Made by a program: the position numbers and the translations under genes. Below the pieces are notes generated by a model, which worked only from the letters and a program-made list of their open reading frames with translations, was not told the DNA's origin and searched no databases. This document shows positions 23,071-35,000 of a stretch of 64,000 nucleotides of DNA, piece by piece. The DNA comes from Limnomonas spitsbergensis. Lineage: Eukaryota; Chlorophyta; Chlorophyceae; Chlamydomonadales. The stretch lies in contig JAYJMM010000104.1 of the NCBI GenBank assembly GCA_037349105.1, forward strand, positions 1,832,001-1,896,000. The letters run 5' to 3'. Position 1 is the first letter of the stretch; each line of letters opens with the position of its first letter.

Positions 23071-26000
23071 TCATTCCTTTCCTAACGCCTTCTTGACGGG
23101 CAGCATCGAGGCATCTTCGTCCCCCATGCCACACGACCTCTCCTTGGCCAGCCGTTGAAGGTACCGCAAACCCGCGGCATTGAAGCCAGCCGTGTCCTTC
23201 AGGGCCTGTATCAAGATGACACAGAGCGATGTACTGGTCAGCACAATGAGGGCGCCCGGTCTCAAATAAAATAGCCACTGCCTGATTGGCTACCTATGAC
23301 GACTGAGAGGAGTACCGATGCAATTGTGTCTTGGTTGAAGGGTTCAGAGGATTGACATAAGCATTTTGTTTCCGGTTTAGGGTAAAAATGAAAGCAGTAT
23401 CCCCCTGGGTTTCTACAGATACCATCTGATCTTGCAGGGTCTGCAGTGGGACACGAGTCTGCAATCTATGCAACATTGGAATATTGGAATATCGCATCAC
23501 CTTCGTTGTTCCAGGTCACTGCATCGACTGCAAAAAGGGCCACGTGAACACTAACCCCAAATCTTCAATTCGAACGGTAATAAAACCTACCTGGACTGCT
23601 GGGCGCAGGTATTTTTGTAGCCTCAACATAACTGGCCTTGCCCTTGAGGTGGAGACCAACTGTGCGTGATGCAGCCGCAGAAGCAACACAGCGGTGCGGC
23701 AAGAGAGCTCAGCCTGCACACAGCAAGGGAATGACAGGAATCGCATTCCTTATTCCAAACAGCTTGCGGACAAGGCCCAGACGGATGCGCCCTCATGCAG
23801 AAAGAAATAAAATCGTGAAAGCAACTCCCTAGGAATGCCAGTGCTAGATCAGCTGCTGCAATGTCCGCCTTCCAGCCCTCCCAGGTTCTCAAAGAGTTCA
23901 CTCACACTCTTGTCCCTTGTGAGCCGCCTGCCTCAGGAGCGCGGCTGCAGCCCTAAAACCCTCAACCCTAAAACCCCCAAAGCGGCTTGTCATTGGGGAG
24001 GATGCAACACCCCAAAGCTCAATACCCAATCAGGGCAGCTCCCAGGACAGACACATTCACAGGGAAGCAGCTTCCTCCAGCTACTAGGCAGCTACCAGCC
24101 AGGTACACCTTGGCGCCCCCACCAGTTGGCTCCTCTAATAGAGGTACGCCATACGTATATATATATGTGTTCACCTGCGAGCCTCCCGTCGCCGATCGCT
24201 GCTGCATGAGCCAGTCGGGCAAGTAGGAAAGTAGGCGCAGCGCGTCGCTGAAAGGCAGCATCAGCAGTGCCGCCTCCAGGTCAGCAGACTTGACAGAGCT
24301 GACCTGCAGCACACATTTCAATTTCAAATTTCAATATCCGGAATATGGACAGCAGCACGAGACGGATGCCAGGAGGAATAATTGTGCGACCGGCGCCCCT
24401 CTGGAGTGCGTGAGGGAGGAGGGGCGTAGCACTGATCGGGGCCAGTGCTGATGGCATCAGCGTCACGCCCTGGCTTGAAGAGCACCGTCATACCATGATA
24501 TCACTCATACAGTCAAATGCAAGTCAGAGAGTGTATGACCATGGTGGGGTAATGAAGCTCGGGCATGGACACCGTCAAGTGGTCTTGCATGGCAGTAGCA
24601 TGTCCAAACTGCTCGCATTAGATGAGTCGAGACTTACCGCGCGCAGCACATAGGCACTGGGGCTGAGTCCCAGCATTAGAGGGTTGGGAGGCGCCTTCCC
24701 GGACACTTTGGCTTTCTTTGCGACTGGGCCCGCCTCCTCCTCGTCCTCCTCCTCGCGCAGCCTGGCCTGCGACTCCTTCTGCCTGTCACCGTCGCAGAAA
24801 TAAGGAATGAAGGAACGGTTAAAAACAACGAGTACATCATCTCGCCTTCAGGTGCACTCCAGGTTGGCTGTCCTGAAAAGGCTGGAGCCTGCTGTGTTGC
24901 ATAGTTGCTGTCCCTGTGAGGCAGGGTTCAACCCCCCTCTGTTCCCCTCACCTACCCTCTGCTCCTATCACTGCCCCCCCCCCCTCCTGCTCCACTCAAT
25001 GCCCCCCTGCTCCTCTCGCTTCCCCCTGCTCCTCTCACCTGCCCCCCCCCCCTCTGCTCCTCCCCCTCCCCCTCTGTTCCCCTCACCTACCTCCCTGCTC
25101 CTCTTACCCTCACCCACCCTGATCCTCTCAATTCCCCCCTGTTCCTCTCACCTGCCCCCCCCCCTCTGCTCCTCACCTGCCACCATGCTCCTCTCACTCC
25201 CCCCCCCCTCCCCTTCTGCTCCCCTCATGTACCCCCCTGCTCCTCTCACTGCCCTCCCTGCTCCTCTCACCTGTCCACCTCGTGGGACGCCATGTCCAGC
25301 GCCTCGATAATATTGTCAGCGGCACCGACTGAGTCAAGCGTCTTGCGGCCCGCGGACGCCACCGCCCCCTCAGCCCCCTCCTTGGCGGCAGCTTCCTGGT
25401 CCATCTGATCGCCACCTAAAGTTGGGGGTTCAATATTAGGGTTCAATGTTAGGGTTCAATGCTAGGGATTGAGATTACGGAGTGACGGTCAAGGGTTGAA
25501 GGCTCAGAGGAGCGGGTTCAGGAAGGGGGAGAGGGGATCAATGCTACTTTCAGTGCACAATGCACCCCTGTCAGGGGTCTGCTGGGGGGCAGGGGCACCA
25601 ATCGGCCCTCCTCAACATGAACAATGACCAAAGCACCAGGGAATGCGGCACTGAGACCCCATGGCCGCAGGTCGGGACGTAGCTGACATGTAGCTGAGGT
25701 TCGCTGAAGATGGCACAGGAGGGGAGCAGGTCCAAGAGCAATTAACAAGTAATACCAGAGCTGCCCTCGCCTGGGAATTCAATAACAAAATGATATTGGT
25801 TGGAAGAAAATAATTCTGTGAAGTTGCTGAGCATGCTCCCGACCCAAGGGGTGTGTGCTTTGTTTTGTTCCATCAGTACTGTTAACAAAACCTAGGAACG
25901 CTCCCTCGTGTGGGATGACACCCACAGCTCTAGGACCACCCCTGGGAAAAACCGAGGCTCACCAGCTTTAGTGTTATTTGCATGTTACTTAACTGTTACT

Positions 26001-29000
26001 TAACTGTTACATAACTGTTACTTTCCTCTGACTTCACAGCTTTCCCATTTGCACGGCTCATCGAACTAATATTGGATGTTTTGGTGCTGCAACAGAGCCT
26101 TGACGCCCTCCTCCCATACCGTCAGAGCGCACCTGTTCGCTCCATGTCTGCTTCAAACATAGACTCCAGCCGCTTCTCCCGCTCTTCCTCCACGAAGAAG
26201 GGCTCTTGTGTCCTCTCCCAGCGGCGCAAGGAGCGGTCATGTGACCCCGTCACCACAAAGTCCCCGTACGCGCTGACAGCCAGGGCCCACACCTTGAGCA
26301 TATACAGAGAGGGGGCCAGAAATCAGTCTTCCAGTTTCAATAGGGCCAACAGTTAAACTAGGACATGCGGGGGTTCAGAAACCGGCCGTCCTGTTTCAAT
26401 AGGGCAAACACTTTAACTAGACCATGCATGTGGGGGTCAGAAACAGTCGTCCTGTAACAGTTGAACTAGGCCCACAACTAGGACATCGTTTTAGGGTGAA
26501 GGGTTTAGGAGTTTACTCTCCTTCAGTTTCCTGGGGCAGCAGCTCAAGCCCACACCCCGAACGTCAATTTAAGGGGGAGGGCTGGGAATTCGTCTCATTC
26601 AGTTTTTTAGGGCAGCAGGTAGCAGCTCAATCCCACATCAAGGTCACAAGTGGGGAGCACCATTAATGCACCACATTTGATCGTGATGTTTGATCTTTCG
26701 ATGCATGTCCTTGTTCATCATAAAAACATGACAAGGCATGTCCTTGTTCTTGATACTTATATTTAAGTCATGTCCCTCATCATGAATTCATGATATATGC
26801 CTTCATGGTGCATATCCTTGATCATTGTTAAAAACAAAAAAATGCTCATGCTTTTCAGGGTTCTCAGCCACAAGAATTGAGAACCCGTTTCAGATTAACC
26901 AGCCGTCCATGCCTCTCCAGAGGAGTCTCTTACAGTTGCCACAGTCCCAGCCCCAGGTCCACCCAGACAAAGCAATTACACATTGCCAAGGAGGCGAAGC
27001 TTTGGACAGTCAACCGTAAACAGTGCAGTAGATAAATAAACCATGGCACATTTAGGGTTAAGGGGTTCGGGGTTAGGGGTTTGGGAGCTCCCTGCTCCCT
27101 CAGGTGCTCCCGGCTATAGGTTAAGGGATTAGGGTTTAGGGTATCACGTGCTACCGGCTCCCTCAGGTGCTCCCGGCTTTTCAGCGTCCCTATTGCAAAC
27201 GGTATGCGCCTGCATGGTGCTCAGGGTTTAGGGAGAAGACACACCAGGGTTTCACGCTGCACCCCCCCATCTCTGAGTGGTGTCCTGGCATCTCCATCAG
27301 CATCTCATGATGCTCAGGGTTTAGGGAGAAGACAAACCAGGGTTTCACGCTGCACCCACCCACCTCTGAATGGTGTCCTGGCATCTCCATCAGCATCTCA
27401 TGGTGCTCAGGGTGTAGGGGGAGGACAAACCAGGGTTTCACGCTGCACCCACCCACCTCTGAATGGTGTCCTGGCATCTCCATCAGCATCTCATGGTGCT
27501 CAGGGTGTAGGGGGAGGACAAACCAGGGTTTCACGCTGCACCCACCCACCTCTGAATGGTGTCCTGGCATCTCCATCAGCATCTCATGGTGCTCAGGGTG
27601 TAGGGGGAGGACAAACCAGGGTTTCACGCTGCACCCACCCACCTCTGAATGGTGTCCTGGCATCTCCATGAGCATCTCATGGTGCTCAGGGTGTAGGGGG
27701 AGGACAAACCAGGGTTTCACGCTGCACCCACCCACCTCTGAATGGTGTCCTGGCATCTCCATGAGCATCTCATGGTGCTCAGGGTGTAGGGGGAGGACAA
27801 ACCAGGGTTTCACGCTGCACCCACCCACCTCTGAATGGTGTCCCGGCATCTCCATCAGCATCTCATGCCGGTCCACGTCCCAGTACTTGAGCATGCGGTC
27901 CTTGCCGACAGTGAAGCAGTAGTGGGTGTTGTGAACAAATGAAACCTGAGGGGGGGGGGGGGGCACATACAAAATTGATACATGAGGACTGTGTGTGCAG
28001 GTTGAGGGTTGAGGGTGAAGGGAGGGGTGTGTAAGTGTATGGACAATTGAAATCTGAGGGGGGGGGGTCCACAGACACAATTGATACATGAGGACCATGT
28101 GTGCGGGTTGAGGGTAGAGAGTGAAGGGAGGGGTGTGTGAGTGTGTGGAGAATTGAAAAACCTGGAGGGGTCCACAGACAACATGGAAACATAATGACGG
28201 TGTGCTGGGCTTGAGGGTTTAGGATGAAGGGTGGGTGGACAAATGAAACCTGGAGGGGTTCACAGGCAACATGGAAACATGAGTGACGAGCCATGTGTGC
28301 TGGAGTCCAGGACTTAGGGTTCAAGAGGCAGTGAGTGCTGTGCAAAACTGAGACCTGGAAGGATTTGACACACAGCATGGATACTTAATAACGGTGTGCT
28401 GGGGTTTAGGGTTAAGGGTTTACGGTTTAGGGTTTGGGGGCGGATGATGCTGTGCACACATGAGACCCAGAGGGAGTTCGCCAGAGATTATTTTTCATGA
28501 CTCAGCTACATGTCAGCTACATTCCGGCCGCTGGCCCGAGGCCCCATTTGTGGCCGGCCTTGTTGCTTTGGCCACCAGTCATAGGCCAGGTTTGGTGCTA
28601 ATCGGGCCTTTGGCAGCCGCAGGGCGGCCTGTCGAAGTTAGCCTTGTAGCCACGCAAATAAACACTGGGGGTCGCAGCCAGCATAGAGATTTAAGTATTG
28701 TGTGCTGGGCTTCAGGGTTTAAGATTTAAAGGGTCAAAGGTCTTGTGCACAAATGAGATCTGGAGGGGGTCCACAGGCGACAGGGCGAATGTGTCTTGCA
28801 TGTGTGTGGGGAGGGGGGAATGGGTGCGGTAGGAGTAGTGTGCAAACGAAAACCATATCCCCTCACCTCCCTGACGATCCCCATCACACCCACACCTGCA
28901 TGACCGTGTCCCCGTGGGCAAACATGGACTTGTGACAGTCTCCAAAGTCGAGGCCCCACACTTTGATGTTCTTGTCCGCCGAGCCCGAGACCAGCAGCGT

Positions 29001-32000
29001 GCTGTCTGAGGAGATGTCCATGCAGAGCACTGGGAGCTTGTGGCCGTAGAGGGACAGGAAGAACTTGAGGGAGTCCAGGAAGAACACCTGATAGGGTGGA
29101 GTGTGAAAGGTGTGAGAGGTGTGATAAGTGTGAGTGGGACAGGAAGAAATTGAGGGAGTCCAGGAAGGACACCTGATAGGGTGGAGTGTGAGAGGTGTGA
29201 GTGGTGTGATAAGTGTGAGTGGGACAGGAAAACTTGAGGGAGTCCAGGAAGAACACCTAACAGGGTGGAGTGTGGACAGTGTGAGTGGTGTGATAAGTGT
29301 GAGTGGGACAGGAAACCTTGAGGGAGTCCAGGAAGAACACCTAACAGGGTGGAGTGTGGGCAGTGTGAGTAGTGTGATAAGTGTGAGTGGGACAGGAAAA
29401 CTTGAGGGAGTCCAGAAAGAACACCTAACAGGGTGGAGTGTGGGCAGCGTGGGTGGTGTGATAAGTGTGAGTGGGACACGGAGAACTCGAGGGAGTCCAG
29501 GAAGAACACCTGATAGGGTGGAGTGTGATAAGTGTGAGTGGGACAGATAGCACACCTGACAGGGTGGAGTGTGGGAAATGTGCGAGGTGTGAGAGGAACA
29601 TGAAAAACTTCTGATTGGGTGGAGTGTGAGAAGTGTGAGCGGCGTGGGAGGGACAGGAAGCACACCTGATGGGGTGAAGTGTGAGAAGTGTGGGAGCAGC
29701 GACAAGGACAGAAAGACCTTGAGAGATGCGAGGAAGAACGCAGGATAAAGTGTGAGATAACTACAGGTGAACCATCAGGCTTGCTTGTGTGCAGTGTGAA
29801 CTGCCACTACTGCTGTGAGGCCACCACCTCTACCCATTGACGGTGGTGAGGGCTTATGAGCTTTCCGCTTGGTCTACAGTTGCAGGCTTGAGTTTGGCAG
29901 GGGCAGGCCTCGTGCAGCCAGCTTCCATGCGCACCAAAACCCGGCCAGCAAGAGCTTGTTTGCAGGATTAATGGTTAGGACCCCCCTTCCAATCCATCCA
30001 TACATCTTGTGCCTTGATAGTTGCATCCAGCTGGGAAGCTGCCATCAGCCGCCCATCAGGTTTTAGGGTTTGGGGTTGACATTGGGGTTTAGGGTTTAAT
30101 CCTGTGGCGCCTACCTTGATGGTTGCATCCAGCAGGGGACACTCCAGGAGCTGCCCGTCAGGGTTAAGGGTTTGGGGTTGACATTGGGATTGAGTATTTA
30201 CTCCTACCTTGATGGTTGCATCCAGCAGGGATACTGCCAACAGACGCCCGTCAGGGCTCACGCGCACGCACAGTACATCATCTGCCATTTTAAGGGTACG
30301 CGTGTGCTGAAGCCTGTGTGTGGGAGGGGATGGGAAGCAAGAGGCAGCAGACTTCATTTCCATGCCACAGGCATTTTGTTGTGTGCTGGTTTTGCTTGCC
30401 CAGGGGGGCAATGTTTTTCGCTCGCTGTCCTACTTTATTTTGTGCTTGCATTGGATTGCGGGCACCTATCCAATGCATCAAATGGTATACTCCGCTGGAC
30501 TGTTAACACTTCACAAAACATAACAGCAAGATGTTTGGAGAATTTGTGTCCAAGACCATTTGATATGACCCAGGGTTCAAGTTCAACAATTTGAACTAGG
30601 AAAACAATGCGATTTGAATGGCAGCTTCAAATCGCTCTGGTTTGAACCTAAGGAGCAACAATCTCTGGATCACAAAAGACCCAGCTAGACAGACAGCAGC
30701 CTCCCCCCCTGACCGCAAGACACATTCACACAACCAGTATGTCAAGGCGGCCTGACCATTAGGCTGTCAGTCTCAATACCAAAAACTCTGCTATTTCTAT
30801 TTTCGAATAGCTAAACTTAATTTTGCCCTTTTACCATTGTGTGTCTGCATTCCAAGTTTTGAACTCTTCAGTATTTCTGTAATCAGTTTTTTTTATCTCC
30901 CTCATTTCATATTTGCACTCCTCACCTTAGCTGCTTGGCCCCGTCTGCCGCAACCACCACCTTCCACTGCCAGAACTTGACTGTCTTGTCAGCGCTGCCA
31001 CTCGCAAAGCCAGTCCTGCCAGATCACACGAGGCACATGACAGAGATCAGGAAGAGCGAAAGAAAGCTAAGCCCAGGGCGAGCGAGGGATCAGGGTAATA
31101 GGGAAGAAACCAGTGACCCGAGAGATATAGTTAGGGATAAATGTGTGACCTAAAATCTCACCGGTCAGGTAGTGCCGCCAGTGACCAGATGGGCCCCTCG
31201 TGTGCATCCTCCACGTAAGACCTCGTGGATGCCCCCAGGTCATACACCTCCAACTTCCCCTCCTGTCACGCACATGCATCGATAAGTAAGGACGTCAGGA
31301 TGAAGGAAAGATGTTATGCATCGATATGGATGTGGGTAGACATCTGTGTGGTTGAAGTGATATCGTGAAGCGCTTGACAGGCCCGGGTCGAAGCGGCCCA
31401 AGTAGCTAGGGTAGTGACTTTGTGTGGCTTGTGAACAGGCTATACTAGCGAATAACAAGGGAGCCGTGCAGGGAGGAAACATACGGAAACTGGGATCACG
31501 ATTTTCCCACTGGTTATTTAAGAGGGTCGAGATTGAGGAGGTTCTGAGAGCTGATGGTATTTCCGTTTCAGTCGAGTTTGGGGCAGCAGGCACAACCTGA
31601 GTTTCAGGCAACTTTTGCACCAGTGCCATGTATCTCTCCCTCATCGCTCCTTCATCGTTCCCTCACAGAAAATTATCACCCGGAAAAACCTTGCTCGCAT
31701 ATGGGCTAAACACCTCATCTTAAAAGAAAAGCATTCCCTGCAGGTTCAGAAATCCAGTGGATGCTCCTCCGGTCAGGACTATTATCCAAATATCGAGTAG
31801 CGGTGCTTGCGTTAGCCAAGGCCCCACATTCCTGCATGATCAACATCCCATGCAGCCTCTACGTCAACGCATCATGCTGTCGGGCTTCAGCTGGGGTTCA
31901 GGGTTAGGGTCAGGGATTACGGCTAAGGGTGTAGGCTCGAGATTTAAGGCTTAGGGTTTAGGGTCAAGGATAAAAGGCTAAGTGTTCAGGGTTGAAGGCT

Positions 32001-35000
32001 TAGGGTCGAAGGTTCCAGGCAGTTCTGCTTCAGCCTCACCTTGGTCCCCAGCACTGCATGGCTGTTGCCGGGTGCGAACAGGCTGCAGAGGCCGTAGCCG
32101 GATTCCATGGTGGCCAGACAGGCCCCGGTTTCAGGGTTCCAAACCTGTGAGAAAGAGTGTGACACAGACAGGCAGCACAACATCATTAATGCAATACGAT
32201 ACAGGCTGTCCCGCTGAAAACAGTACAAATTGTCCCGCTAAAACTGTTCATGCTGTCCCGCTGGTGACATATTTCAATACGTCAGATTACGGGTAGAGCG
32301 GTAGAAACTCTCTCACACCCATAGCTGGACCTCAGAACATCCGCTCTTTCTACTAGCCGAGGCAGTCAAAGGGGTTCCCAAAGTTATTTTGCTGCCACAG
32401 ATTCCGGACAGAATGACGGTCGAGTGGTCTGCAACTCTGCCGCCCCGAGGGAGCCCTCCAACTTTCTTCCAACTAGCCTAGGCATTTAAGCCATGAGATC
32501 TTGCCCCACCTTGCCCCATCTTGCCCCACCATGTCCCAGCCAGCCCCAGCCTGTCCCAGCCTTCAGTGCTCCTTCCTAGACCCCTCACCTTGACCGCTGT
32601 GTTAGAGGCAGACAGCAGCAGCTGGTCATCCGACGACAATGCGACCGCGCGGATATCGGCTCGGTGTCCAGCCTGCTCCAGCTTCTGCACAGATTCCTGG
32701 GTCACTTCCTCGGGGCTCGGGCCCTCCACGCCCCCCGCCGCAGAAGTGGCCGCAGCCACCGACCCCGTTGGTGCCAGTAGGTCCACCAGCTCCAGGGTGT
32801 TGTTGGCAAGGGACAGAGCAAGGCGGGCCAGGCACTCGCGTCCGCCGGACTTGCCTGCGCCCTTGGCACCGGTGCGCTTGGCGGCACGCAGCGCGGCCGA
32901 GGGGGCAAAGGTGAAGCTGCGTACCTTGGACTTGCAGGCAACCACCTGGGGGGGGAAACACAAACACAGTTTGGGGTACTCGGTTTGAATCCAATGGTTC
33001 AGGGGTTCAGGATTTCGAATTCCGAATTTGGTAGAACTTCCAGGCCAGTGTCTGATTGCTTCTATCTACTATTGCTTCTGTCTGCAGGCTTCAGGCAGGG
33101 AAAGGCGAACAAAGGAACTGCTGACCGCTCTTCAGGAGTATTCATGTTGAGTATCCATGGTAACCAGCGCAGCTCGGGGGCAAGGCCGCATCGTAACTGC
33201 CACCATCACAGGCACACCATCCATCCGCCGCCAGAAAGGCTGATATAGCTTCAGGTTCGAGAGGCAGGGTTGGAGGGCAGTCACATGAGCACATGATATA
33301 CAGTAGATCTAGGACACACAATCTAGATCTGCGTCAAAACGGGTCCTGGTTACATGAATACCAATCAGGGCTCGGGGCTCATACCTGGAATGGCTCCATC
33401 TCGTCTGAGGCGCGCGGCTCATCTGAATCGTCACCGTCCGCGTCTTCATCATCAGACCCGGCCTTCAGGGGGGGGGAGGAGCACAGCAACAACAGCTCGG
33501 AAATATCCTACCGGTACTGGTACGTGCTGCAGGGGCAGGAGGGAGAAGGAAACTGTGCGGCATGGGCGGAGGCTGAGGCCTCCCTGTTACCATCCTCGGA
33601 TTTGTTTAACAGGGAGGGGTCTCAAACTCTGATGTCTTCATGATGAATGCCTGAGCTTGCCGACTGCCTGAGCTTGCCATGAACATGCAGGAGCTAGATT
33701 GTCAGTTTTTACGGCCTCTGAGAGTTCCAATGCCAATCTGAGAGTGGCAAAGGCCAGGGAGAGAGATCTGTCTCCATCACAGGCTAGACAGCAGGCATCT
33801 TTGGGCACAGCCTGAACCTCAACACGTTTTAAATAGTGTCCACCCATGGGGGCACAAACTTGGATGTCTCAAAGTCTCAAACGAGCTTCCAATATTGATG
33901 GCCCCAGCCAAGCGGCATCTCTGAATGATCTTACCACTGCAGAAGGCAAACGTTTCAGCGGTCAAAAAAAACGATCCTTCACATTTTAAACCAGTTTGAA
34001 TACGACTGGCCCCAGCCAAGCAGCAAACCTCACCGCCGTCACCACTGCACCAGGCAACCTCTTCAGCAGTCAAATTTCAAACGAGCTTTGAATACGGCTC
34101 TTTGATATACCTCACTGCTTAACCTGAGGACTACTCCAGAAGTCGACAAAGTCAAATTTAAAATTTCGAAAGGGCTAACAATTTGGGTCCGACATCTCTC
34201 ACCGCCGCAGCTGAGGACTTCTTCGTCATCTTCTCGCGACGACGGCGCTTCCTCCTCTTGAGCTTCTTTTTGGATTCGACTTCGCTTCGTACCCTGAGAA
34301 AATACCGTTTTTCCTGGGCGGTCATTCAACAAAAAACTACCAGCGTGCACTCGTGCAGGACTCCTCACATCCCCCCCCTGAGTAGTCTAATTGGATTTTC
34401 CCCTGCATGGACTCTTTGGATTCAGCTTTGTTTCGGACCCTGAGACAAGTACATGCTGTCGGGCAGGTTTTCAGCAAAGAGCCATCAGCTTGCACAGCCC
34501 CTCACACTCCCCCTTGTCAAATCTTGCCTCTCCCATACAACCATACTAGACAGCTTCCTTGCCCCCTGTCCCTCCAGCTCCCCTCTCTTCCTTCCCGGCC
34601 CTACCTGAAAATCTCCAAGCTCTTCCCAGTCCCCAGGCAGGCCAGCAGCGTCCCAGACTCATCGAACCTCAGCCGCGTCACGCGCTCATTGCCGCCCGCC
34701 TGCCTCTTGATGCAGCCCATGGCCCGCAGACAAACGTGTGCAGACGCAGACCCTGCGGGGGAGAGGAGATTGCATGGCGGGAGGGTGCAGGTGAGAGGAG
34801 GATGCACGGGAGGGAGGGGGGAAGGTTGGGGAGGCGAGCAGGCATGCAAGCTTGGTGGCTGGAGGATACATACGACCGGAAGGTGTGGAAGATGCGCACA
34901 CACAAGCAAGCAAACAAAATAATAAAAACTTCATATTTGTGTTCAGTCCGCTTGGCACAAGGCGATGTCTCCTTCACCCGCCAACTCCTGCCCATCGCCC

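Noticed and set aside
27190..28098. 302-codon minus-strand ORF with perfect 31-residue repeats
   Set aside because: It is WDR3 exon 15 plus its intronic 93-bp array read through; not a separate repeat protein gene.
28884..29705. 273- and 317-codon minus-strand ORFs rich in SHSHLSH / PTHTYHT repeats
   Set aside because: Exon 14 of WDR3 continued into the 84-bp acceptor array; intronic.
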